Below, in pieces: positions 1 through 7,275 of a stretch of 8,319 nt of DNA (its first letter is position 1; the number at the start of each line of letters is the position of its first letter). The translations under genes were made by a program, and so were the position numbers. Location of the stretch: assembly GCA_903933995.1 (NCBI GenBank), contig CAIZMD010000112.1, forward strand, positions 1-8,319, written 5' to 3'. This DNA comes from an uncultured Bacteroidota bacterium (GTDB taxonomy: Bacteria; Bacteroidota; Bacteroidia; Chitinophagales; Chitinophagaceae). A model generated the notes under the pieces. That model was given only the letters and a program-made list of their open reading frames with translations, searched no databases and had not been told where the DNA came from.

Positions 1-1
1 T

Positions 2-3000
2 AGCGGTAGCACATTAGATATTTCTTCTGCTTTGAATCAAACTGGAAGAACTTTTAAATGGACTTTAGGTACGGCATCCTCCACTGTTTTAGGTCAACAG
101 GCTAATAATACCTTGTCAGCTACTATTTCTCAAAAACTAACCCTTACAGGTAACACCAATGGAACAGTAAATTATAATGTTACGGATGACCTTGGTGCCA
201 AGTATACTATTGTAGTAACCGTATTGCAAATACCTTCCATTTCTAATATTTCTACCGGAGCGGGTAATTGGAATAGTCTTTCTATTGGCTGTGGAAATAA
301 TATCAATTTCTCTGCCGCAACCAATATTCCTGTTAGTACTTGGAATTGGTCTAGGCCAGCTGTTTTGGGTCAATTATCATTGAATGGCACTTCCAATTTA
401 ATCAACGACAATTTGATGGATACCACTTCCAATGCTGTGAGTATTCCTTATACGGTGAATATGACTGCTCAGAATGGATGTGTTAATCAACAAATACTCA
501 CCTATAATATAAGTCCAACACCCTATATCTCAGACCCAATTGTCTATGATACAATTTGTAGTGGAACCCCCATTACCTATTTACCTAAAACACAAATTTC
601 TGGAACTATTTATACATGGGCTAATCCTGCTACCGCAGGGATTACAGGTGCCTCTGCTGCTTTAATTGCTGCAAAGCTTAGTTCCTTTAATCAAACCCTA
701 AACAATACTACTGCCAATAATATTAGTACGGCATATAATATCATTCCTAATTTTCAATATACAGGATTTACTTGTACAGGTCCTACTTATCAAAAATTTA
801 TCATTGTAAATCCAAAGCCCAATATCAGTTCTCCAGTTAATGTAACAGTTTGTAGTGGCATACCATTTAAAACAACTCCTGCAACTGGAGGAGCCAATAT
901 TGTTCCAGCTAGTACCCAATATACCTGGAATATGCCACAGTATAGTGATACTAGTCTTTCTGGTGGATCAGGTTTACAACAAACACCATCCATAGTTTAT
1001 TCAGATCCACCGATTAGTCAAACATTGATTAATAAATCAAATCTACCTCAGATTGCTACCTATAATGTTTTTGCAAAAGCAGGTAATTGTTCATCCGCTC
1101 CATTTGATTTAATTGTTACGGTGAATCCAGTTCCCGTAATTACTAGTAAAGATACTTTGATAGTATGTAGTGGAACCCCTCCAACCTATCAGCCATCTGG
1201 CATTATTCCTACAGCCACAGTTTATTCATGGTCAAGTCCACAGATTACTCCAGCAGGAACGCTTACAGGTTCTGGACTAAATGGGCTGAATAATCAATTA
1301 CTGTTTGCTCCAACCTTATTCAATAGTAACACCAACCCGGCACTCGCAAATTTTACAATAGTACCAACAAGTTCAGGATGTATTGGTAAGTCATTTCCGG
1401 TTGTTATAAGTGTGAACCCATCAGCCAATGTTAGTATCAATATTGCTGCCCAGACTTTGGTTACTTGTAGTGGCTCTCCCTTTGTAGCAAGTCCTACAAA
1501 TGTACCTCCTAATACGGTATATACTTGGAAAGCACCTTCTATGAGTTCAGGTGTTTCTACTACTGGCTTTTCACAAAACAGCAACCTAGCTGGAGATTCT
1601 AGTATAACGGGTATTTTGAATTATAGTGGCGTGGATTCAGGAGGTACAGCTACTTATACAGTTGTTCCTAAAAGTGGTAACTGTGCAGGTGCCCCCTTTA
1701 ATCTAGTTGTAACGGTAAGACCATTGCCTATAGTTTCTACATCTTCTTTAACTGTTTGCAGTGACAATTCTTTCACAACCATCCCTGCTAGTAATTTGGT
1801 AAATATTGCAACTTATTATACCTGGGATTTGCCACAAATCACTCCCATGAATGCAATTACTGGTGCTACTGCAAATAGTAGCCCAATGCCTTCTATTAGT
1901 CAGCAATTAAAAGATACTACCAATAATGTTGCTCAAGCTACATATACCGTTACGCCAACAGCCTTGGGTTGCGCAGGAAAACCCTTTACATTTATTGCGG
2001 TAGTAAATCCTACGCCCAATTTTTCCAATAAGGACACAATAATTTGTCCAGGTGTACCATTTGTCATGAATCCGTCTCCATTGCCATTTATTACCAATTA
2101 TACTTGGGATGCCCCCATTTTTAATATTCAAAATTCGGTAATAGGGGGGCAGGCGCAGGCTTCACCTGTACCTAATTTTAGTCAGTTGTTAACCAATACA
2201 ACCAATAGTATTGATGTATTAGCAACTTATAAAGTAACCCCAAGATATGGTGACTGTATTGGTAAAACATTTTCTATTGTAGTAACCGTTAAAGCTTCGC
2301 CATATATTACCGACACACTGGTTAGTACGGTTTGTAGTGGTAGTGCCTTCAATGTTAAATTGCCCAATAATTTACCTACAGGATCTATGTTTATTTGGGA
2401 TGACCCAACTTACTCAAATGGAATTACAGGAGGTTTTGCACAAACAGTTTTGCAAAACAATATATCACAGGTTTTGAGAAATATCAATAGTGATACCTCT
2501 TCTGGTAGAGCTTTTTACAATGTTACACCTGTGGCAAACGGTTGTAAAGGAATTCCATTCCCCGTAAAAGTAACTGTAAAAGCAAATTCAGCTGTATTAA
2601 CAAGTCCATTAACCTTGCCAGCGCAATGTAGTGGCACAACATTTAATTATTCGCCACAAAGTAATTTTCCTGGTACCGCTTTTACATGGACTAGAGATTC
2701 TATTCCAGGGTTAGCCAATATTCCAGCTACGGGATATTCTGATATCAATGAAAATTTAATAGATAGTACGGGAGAGCCGGTTCAAGTTAGTTATCGATTC
2801 TCACTTTTATACAATGGTTGTGTGAATTTAAAATCTCAGTTAGTAACTGTTTTGATTAATCCTAAACCCGAATTAAGTAGTCCCCTAAGACCAACACCTA
2901 TTTGCTCTGGAAATACCTTTAATTATACTCCTGTTAGCAGTACAAGAGATGTAACTTTTGAATGGTCTAGATCTTATGTTGTTGGTATTTCCGAAGCACT

Positions 3001-4270
3001 GACTAATGGTCAAAATAGTATTAGTGAAGTATTGCAGAATACTACATTTAATATTGTACAAGTGCCTTATGTATATACCATGAAGGCAAATGGATGTACT
3101 AATCAGCAAACTGTTTATGAAGTTGTAAATCCTGTGCTGACGCTTCCAGACATGACAAGTTCAGTTTGCAGTGGTACCAATTTTAATATTGTCCCTTCTA
3201 ATACTGTAAATGCTGAGTTTCTTTGGTCAATGCCTGTACTTGCCAATGGCCTAGTGGGTGGTACAGAGAATAGATTGCTTCCCGTGAATGCTATCATGGG
3301 CTCATTAACCAATCTTACAGATACTTCTAATATTGCAACCTACAATATACAAACCATTATTCCAGGTGCAACTACAGGAGGTTGTATTGGTAAACCATTT
3401 AAGTTAACGGTTGTAGTAAATCCCATCCCCGTTTTGAGTAGCCCTACTAGTTTGCCTGCAATTTGTAGCAATACTAATTTTACTTATATCCCAACAAGTA
3501 AAACGCCTGGGACTATTTTTTCTTGGACTAGAGATAGTATTGCAGGGATTGCCAATTTCCCTTCAAAGGGGTCTTTTTCTATCAATGAAACTTTATTAGA
3601 TTCCACCATTAATCCAGTAGTTGTTACTTATAAGTATAAGACCACATTTAATGGATGTACAGATAGCACTCAAAAAGTTAGTTTTGTCTTAAATCCAGCC
3701 CCCATAGTAGCTGATCAAAAAATCACTATTTGTAGTGGTACAAATTTTAGCCTTCCAGCCAATTTAGAGCCTATTAGAACTACGTATACTTGGGATTTGC
3801 CAACCTTGTTGCCAGATGCTTCACTTAAAGGATTTAATGCCAGAAAAACAGCGCAAACAATAGTTCAAGACAGTTTATATAATTTATTGACTACAGATGC
3901 TACTGCTGTATATACTATCATCCCATTCAATACAACATGTCAATTACAACCTTTTAATGTAACGGTCACCGTAAAACCAGTTTCGCTTGTTGGAGACCAA
4001 GTAGCAAGTACCTGTACAGGCTTAAAAATGAGTTTTACACCTGCACAAGTTCCTCTTGGTACTTTGTATAAATGGAAGTTCACAGAAACCAATCCTTCCT
4101 TTACGCTTTCAGGATATACCAATAATGATTCTGTTTATCTTCCTGCTGTTGATCAAACCTTGTTCAATTCTGGCAATATTGCAGTAAACACAAGTTATAT
4201 GGTAAATCCAATCACCAATGGTTGTGTAGGAATTCCATTTAAACTTATTCCCACAGTTCATCCAAAACCA
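2..4270 (+). repeat. Tandem array of fifteen PKD-like protein repeats, period about 290 bp
   Basis: Counting from the first cysteine codon of each unit, complete units start at 290, 557, 851, 1166, 1466, 1757, 2045, 2333, 2627, 2903, 3167, 3464, 3731 and 4013. One further unit at the left edge lacks only its first Cys codon. Unit lengths run from 88 to 105 residues, mean about 95. Two subtypes can be told apart. Type A has a W-x-x-P core and a 'CxGxPF' second half. Type B has a W-[ST]-R core followed by a 'NGC' turn (units at 290, 2627, 2903 and 3464). The units resemble the Bacteroidota PKD-like domain family. DNA identity between units is low apart from short words, so the array is old and diverged rather than freshly amplified. 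Confidence 0.88.
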
Positions 4271-5575
4271 CAAGTTAAAATTGACGGATTAGCTAGTTTG
4301 TGTGAGAATGCCATAGATACTTTAAAATTAACATTTACTGGAACTGCGCCTTGGTCTATCGCTTATCGTGATAACAAAGATTTTCAATTAAATCAAGTTG
4401 GTGGATTTAGCAATTCCAATGCTTTTTTTGTTCAAAATAATCTTCCAAAAACCAGTACTTACGATTTTAGAATCTTACACGTTAATGACGCTTATTGTAG
4501 CAACGATACAAGCCTTTCTATTCCTTATTTAGCATCCTTTAGTCAAAGTTTAAAAAAGCTTCCAGTTGCCACAATTGAAGCACCTAATGGACAATTAATC
4601 TGTGTTGGCTCATACCAACCCTTAGTCATTACTCCATTCTTTCAGTCCTATCAATGGTATTTTAATGGGCAGCCCATCAGTAACAGTATAAGTGTCAATT
4701 ATAATGCCTATCAGCAAGGGCAATATAGTGCCATAGTTACAGATAGTATAGGATGCTCAAATACTACGGTCAATAGTATGAAGATGTTTGATCTTAAAAA
4801 TTTTGGTATTTATTTCAAAAATGATAGTGTTAATTGTATCAATGTTTTAAAACAGTTCATGAATTATTCAGATACTTCTGCAATTAGAAATATAAAATGG
4901 ACATGGAATTTTAATGGAGAAGATTCGGTTATAGGTTATAATGCAACCAAAATTTTCAAAACAAGTGGCTTAAAAAAAATCAGTCTTTCTGCCACCATTC
5001 CATCCTGTGCATATTCCATTGTAAAGGATAGTTTAATAGCCATTGCAGAACCCAAGAAGCCGGTCAATTTACAAACTGTTAGTACCAATTCAGGAAGACC
5101 TCTTCAATTGCAAGCAAGAAAATTTGAAGCTCAATTATACCAATATAGTTGGCAACCTGTTTGGGGACTAAACTTTTTAAATATTGACAATCCTGTATTT
5201 AATTACACGAAAAGTCAGAACTATTATATTGCCATGACCTCACCTGAGGGTTGTATTACAGTAGATACCATTCGAGTAAAAGTTTTTGATTCTGCATTGG
5301 TAAACATATTTGTGCCAAAATCATTTAGTCCCAATGGGGATGGCATCAATGATATGCTTTATCCCTATTTAGCGGGAATGAAATCTTTAACCTATTTTAA
5401 AATCGTTAATAAGTTTGGCAAACTAGTTTTTGAAACAAGAAATTCTACTGAAGGTTGGAATGGAATAAGTGCAGGTATTAGCCAACCAATGGATGCTTAT
5501 AATTGGATAGCTGAAGGGATTGACTATAATGGGAATTTGATACAAAAAAATGGAAGTTTCCTTTTAATCAGATAA
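2..5575 (+). CDS. Giant PKD-like repeat surface protein with type IX secretion C-terminal domain (5' end missing)
   Basis: This is the C-terminal part of a very large secreted protein, probably a cell-surface adhesin or filament exported by the type IX secretion system. The frame is open to the left edge (first codons read S-G-S-T), so the true start is upstream; the TTG at 32 is an internal leucine codon. Fifteen tandem PKD-like units fill about 2-4270. They are built on a 'CSGxxF...P' start, a central 'YTW' core, an 'ISQxLxNTT' stretch, 'ATYxVTP', a second Cys, and a 'VTVNPxP' exit. A stalk of Ig-like and PKD-type domains follows (4271-5299), then a CHU_C type B sorting domain (5300-5572). 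The protein is rich in Asn, Thr and Ser and poor in charge, and has no enzymatic motif. SprB of Flavobacterium johnsoniae is the best functional analogue by layout, not by demonstrated homology. The partner gene starts one base after the stop. The ligand is unknown. Confidence 0.93.
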   Translation, partial: SGSTLDISSALNQTGRTFKWTLGTASSTVLGQQANNTLSATISQKLTLTGNTNGTVNYNVTDDLGAKYTIVVTVLQIPSISNISTGAGNWNSLSIGCGNNINFSAATNIPVSTWNWSRPAVLGQLSLNGTSNLINDNLMDTTSNAVSIPYTVNMTAQNGCVNQQILTYNISPTPYISDPIVYDTICSGTPITYLPKTQISGTIYTWANPATAGITGASAALIAAKLSSFNQTLNNTTANNISTAYNIIPNFQYTGFTCTGPTYQKFIIVNPKPNISSPVNVTVCSGIPFKTTPATGGANIVPASTQYTWNMPQYSDTSLSGGSGLQQTPSIVYSDPPISQTLINKSNLPQIATYNVFAKAGNCSSAPFDLIVTVNPVPVITSKDTLIVCSGTPPTYQPSGIIPTATVYSWSSPQITPAGTLTGSGLNGLNNQLLFAPTLFNSNTNPALANFTIVPTSSGCIGKSFPVVISVNPSANVSINIAAQTLVTCSGSPFVASPTNVPPNTVYTWKAPSMSSGVSTTGFSQNSNLAGDSSITGILNYSGVDSGGTATYTVVPKSGNCAGAPFNLVVTVRPLPIVSTSSLTVCSDNSFTTIPASNLVNIATYYTWDLPQITPMNAITGATANSSPMPSISQQLKDTTNNVAQATYTVTPTALGCAGKPFTFIAVVNPTPNFSNKDTIICPGVPFVMNPSPLPFITNYTWDAPIFNIQNSVIGGQAQASPVPNFSQLLTNTTNSIDVLATYKVTPRYGDCIGKTFSIVVTVKASPYITDTLVSTVCSGSAFNVKLPNNLPTGSMFIWDDPTYSNGITGGFAQTVLQNNISQVLRNINSDTSSGRAFYNVTPVANGCKGIPFPVKVTVKANSAVLTSPLTLPAQCSGTTFNYSPQSNFPGTAFTWTRDSIPGLANIPATGYSDINENLIDSTGEPVQVSYRFSLLYNGCVNLKSQLVTVLINPKPELSSPLRPTPICSGNTFNYTPVSSTRDVTFEWSRSYVVGISEALTNGQNSISEVLQNTTFNIVQVPYVYTMKANGCTNQQTVYEVVNPVLTLPDMTSSVCSGTNFNIVPSNTVNAEFLWSMPVLANGLVGGTENRLLPVNAIMGSLTNLTDTSNIATYNIQTIIPGATTGGCIGKPFKLTVVVNPIPVLSSPTSLPAICSNTNFTYIPTSKTPGTIFSWTRDSIAGIANFPSKGSFSINETLLDSTINPVVVTYKYKTTFNGCTDSTQKVSFVLNPAPIVADQKITICSGTNFSLPANLEPIRTTYTWDLPTLLPDASLKGFNARKTAQTIVQDSLYNLLTTDATAVYTIIPFNTTCQLQPFNVTVTVKPVSLVGDQVASTCTGLKMSFTPAQVPLGTLYKWKFTETNPSFTLSGYTNNDSVYLPAVDQTLFNSGNIAVNTSYMVNPITNGCVGIPFKLIPTVHPKPQVKIDGLASLCENAIDTLKLTFTGTAPWSIAYRDNKDFQLNQVGGFSNSNAFFVQNNLPKTSTYDFRILHVNDAYCSNDTSLSIPYLASFSQSLKKLPVATIEAPNGQLICVGSYQPLVITPFFQSYQWYFNGQPISNSISVNYNAYQQGQYSAIVTDSIGCSNTTVNSMKMFDLKNFGIYFKNDSVNCINVLKQFMNYSDTSAIRNIKWTWNFNGEDSVIGYNATKIFKTSGLKKISLSATIPSCAYSIVKDSLIAIAEPKKPVNLQTVSTNSGRPLQLQARKFEAQLYQYSWQPVWGLNFLNIDNPVFNYTKSQNYYIAMTSPEGCITVDTIRVKVFDSALVNIFVPKSFSPNGDGINDMLYPYLAGMKSLTYFKIVNKFGKLVFETRNSTEGWNGISAGISQPMDAYNWIAEGIDYNGNLIQKNGSFLLIR
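4271..5299 (+). other. Ig-like/PKD stalk between the repeat array and the sorting domain
   Basis: Four non-repeated beta-sandwich-like segments follow the array. The first (about 4275-4560) has 'SLCEN' and 'GTAPWSIAY', a pattern common in CHU_C proteins. The second (about 4565-4790) has 'LICVGSYQPL', then 'YQWYFNGQPI' and 'GQYSAIVTDSIGC', which is typical of Ig-like modules in the same proteins. The third (about 4795-5050) has 'IKWTWNFNGED', like a PKD domain. The fourth (about 5050-5299) has 'YSWQPVWGLNFLNIDNP' and ends 'GCITVDTIRVKVF', a module often found directly before the sorting domain. I infer that these hold the repeat filament away from the cell surface. Boundaries are approximate. 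Confidence 0.7.
5300..5572 (+). other. C-terminal gliding-motility-associated (CHU_C, type B) T9SS sorting domain
   Basis: The last 91 residues begin 'VNIFVPKSFSPNGDGIND' (motif SPNGDGIND at 5327-5353) and continue with 'FKIVNKFGKLVFET', 'GWNG' and a closing 'NGSFLLIR'. This is the classic layout of the CHU_C family: an N/G/D-rich first loop, a 'xxNRxGxxVF'-type strand, a 'WNG' turn and a hydrophobic final strand. In this family the domain directs proteins across the outer membrane through the type IX system. Type B signals, unlike type A, are known from SprB-type adhesins to depend on a PorP/SprF partner, which is the next gene here. Confidence 0.93.
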
Positions 5576-5579
5576 GATG
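5573..5579 (+). promoter_or_regulatory. Stop/start junction for translational coupling
   Basis: The sequence reads TAAGATG: the giant gene's stop (5573-5575) is separated by one base from the ATG of the PorP/SprF gene (5577-5579). No purine-rich ribosome binding site lies just upstream, and no promoter can fit between the genes. I infer that ribosomes finishing the giant gene restart on the partner, tying its production to that of the substrate. Confidence 0.7.
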
Positions 5580-6608
5580 AATAGGACAAAAAATATTATC
5601 TCAGTGTTTGTTATGCTATTGGTTTTAGGAGCCAATATGAAGCTAAATGCGCAGGATCCTAATTTCTCACAATTTTTTGCATCCCCACTTACCATTAATC
5701 CTGCTTTAACAAGTGATGGAGAGTCTAACTGGCGCGCAATGACCAATATTAGAACACAAACAATTGGAATTGGGTCCCCTTATAGCACCCAAAGCTTTTC
5801 AATGGATGGTAAATTGAAAAAGATGGATGAGGACAACTTTTTAGGAATTGGGGGTATGGTTTTGGCAGATAGATCAATGGAAGGGGCTTTTAAAAGTACT
5901 TATATCAACTTAAATGCATCCTATCATCTTTCTATTGATAGTAAAGGAAATGGGTTGGCTGTTGGATTGGGGTTTATCAATAACAATACTAGGGTAGATT
6001 ATTCCACATTGACAACTGACCAGCAATTGTCTAGTACGGGTTTTGATAGGGCTTTGCCAACTGGTGAACCAAATTTGAATCCTTCAATCTCTTATTCATC
6101 TGCTTGTGCGGGTATCATGTTTACACATGTAAATGACTACTCGTTTTTAAACGTGGGAATAGCAGGTTACAGATTTGTCAATTCAAGTAGAAGTTTGTTA
6201 GACAACAAAGCCCTTTATGTAAGTCCTAGGTATGATATACATGCAGATTTTGGTACCGTTATACATGATGATTTGAATGTTACATTTAGTGCTATTCACC
6301 TGATTCAAAATGGATCAAGCTCCACTTCTTTGGGTTCTAGTCTTGCTTTTGGCTTGCGGCCTGGTCAATTTGAAATGGATCAAAGACGGATGTTGAATGC
6401 TGGAATTTATTATAGACTTGGAGATGCAGTAATTCCATATATAGGATACACACATAATGAGGTTCAGTTTGGCCTAAGTTATGATGTAAATGTATCTAGT
6501 GTTAAAAGCGGTTCAGTAAGTACAAGGTCTTTTGAAATCTCCCTTATTTATAAAAGGTTTTCACCCAATTCAACACCAAGAATGGGAAGGTATCATTCAC
6601 CTATTTAG
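5577..6608 (+). CDS. PorP/SprF family type IX secretion system outer-membrane protein
   Basis: A complete 343-residue protein, the usual size for the PorP/SprF family. Residues 1-25 form a signal peptide (Lys/Arg, then a hydrophobic core, ending 'KLNA' before Gln26). The mature start 'QDPNFSQFFASPLTINPALT' is the family hallmark. Further family-like stretches are 'NASYHLSIDSKGNGLAVGLG' (about 110-130), 'VDYSTLTTDQQ' and a closing 'FGLSYDVNVSS' followed by 'FEISLIYKRF'. Alternating polar and apolar residues fit a membrane beta-barrel. Family members act in T9SS-dependent export and attachment of type B substrates and in PorP's case in the porphyromonad system; SprF is needed for SprB export in F. 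johnsoniae. Its position one base after a type B substrate gene strongly suggests a dedicated partner. It is a paralogue of unknown specificity, so I give no gene symbol. The start is fixed by the signal peptide and the coupled junction. Confidence 0.93.
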   Translation: MNRTKNIISVFVMLLVLGANMKLNAQDPNFSQFFASPLTINPALTSDGESNWRAMTNIRTQTIGIGSPYSTQSFSMDGKLKKMDEDNFLGIGGMVLADRSMEGAFKSTYINLNASYHLSIDSKGNGLAVGLGFINNNTRVDYSTLTTDQQLSSTGFDRALPTGEPNLNPSISYSSACAGIMFTHVNDYSFLNVGIAGYRFVNSSRSLLDNKALYVSPRYDIHADFGTVIHDDLNVTFSAIHLIQNGSSSTSLGSSLAFGLRPGQFEMDQRRMLNAGIYYRLGDAVIPYIGYTHNEVQFGLSYDVNVSSVKSGSVSTRSFEISLIYKRFSPNSTPRMGRYHSPI

Positions 6609-6610
6609 TG

Positions 6611-6660
6611 AAAAATGGAGCATGAAAATCAATTAATCTTCATGCTCCCTGAATTTATTT
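6611..6660. terminator. Bidirectional intrinsic terminator between convergent genes
   Basis: A perfect 10-bp inverted repeat, GGAGCATGAA (6617-6626) and TTCATGCTCC (6639-6648), encloses a 12-base loop. On the minus strand the stem is followed at once by ATTTTT (complement of 6611-6616), a good U-tract. On the plus strand it is followed by a weaker T-rich run (6654-6661). The hairpin starts 8 bases after the PorP/SprF stop and ends 6 bases from the stop of the opposing TPR gene, so it can end transcription from both sides. Confidence 0.85.
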
Positions 6661-7275
6661 TATCTTGCTCAACCCTTCTAAACTAGAACTGTCATCTGGT
6701 TTGTACAATAATGCTTTATTGAAAAGTGCTTTAGCTTCATTGTGTTTATTCAAGTAATAATAGGTCCAGGCCAACATATGGTTGCCGTCATATTCAAATG
6801 GATATAGGTTCACTATTTTTTCTAAAAGTTTAGATGCTTGGTCGTATTTTTTTCTGTTGAAGAATATTACACCTGCCCAATAATTGGCTGTATAATTTTG
6901 AGGATCAATTTTTAATACTTCTTCATAAATCTGTAAAACTTTATCCCAGTTTTCAAGTATGGATAAGGGTTTTACCCAGCCCAATTTAGCTTCAATGGAA
7001 TATGGTTTAAGCGAAGACGCTTTTTGGTAGAATAACTGAGACTGGTTATAATTTTTGTTCATGTAGTATAACCAGCCCATTCTAAGATTGTACTCGTAAC
7101 TATTATCGTCTTTAACCTTATTGAGAACGGCAATGGCTTCACCATACAACTTATTGTATTCCTGAGCATAACTGTCTTTAAAAGCTTTTCTAATAACGGC
7201 ATCATTTTGAGCAAATGAATTTACTGAAGCCAACATAATGGCAACAATAATGATTTGTTTTTTTAAAATTTCCAT
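6655..7275 (-). CDS. Small exported TPR repeat protein
   Basis: A complete 206-residue protein. Residues 1-22 are a signal peptide (Lys-Lys, then a hydrophobic core, ending 'NSFA' before Gln23), so the mature protein is periplasmic or surface-associated. The rest is almost entirely tetratricopeptide repeats, about five units of 34 residues. The last four (about 60-195) show the usual Gly/Ala/Tyr positions and Pro at the repeat ends ('LKPYS', 'KIDPQN', 'NLYPFEYD', 'YKPDD'). TPRs form a curved helical surface for protein binding; the partner is not evident. The start overlaps the 3' end of the upstream TPR-barrel gene by 13 bp and is preceded by a strong ribosome binding site, so the two are probably one transcript and act together. 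No catalytic residues are seen. I do not recognise a named gene. Confidence 0.88.
   Translation of the reverse strand: MEILKKQIIIVAIMLASVNSFAQNDAVIRKAFKDSYAQEYNKLYGEAIAVLNKVKDDNSYEYNLRMGWLYYMNKNYNQSQLFYQKASSLKPYSIEAKLGWVKPLSILENWDKVLQIYEEVLKIDPQNYTANYWAGVIFFNRKKYDQASKLLEKIVNLYPFEYDGNHMLAWTYYYLNKHNEAKALFNKALLYKPDDSSSLEGLSKIK

Noticed and set aside
32..34. TTG as start codon of the giant gene
   Set aside because: The frame is open upstream to the edge, the codon falls in the middle of a repeat unit, and no signal peptide follows.
2144..2149. G6 run in a type A unit as a phase-variation tract
   Set aside because: Six bases is short for a slippery tract; it encodes Gly-Gly within a normally conserved stretch and nothing else points to switching.
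290..4270. The roughly 290-bp period as a CRISPR, insertion sequence or DNA-level satellite
   Set aside because: The periodicity is in the protein; DNA identity between units is low, there are no spacers or terminal inverted repeats, and one reading frame stays open throughout.
137..5746. Open frames of 60-96 codons on the minus strand opposite the giant gene and the start of the PorP/SprF gene (for example 137-373, 1294-1584, 3115-3312, 5564-5746)
   Set aside because: They mirror the repeat units, lack ribosome sites and recognisable domains, and lie wholly or mostly within strongly supported genes on the other strand.
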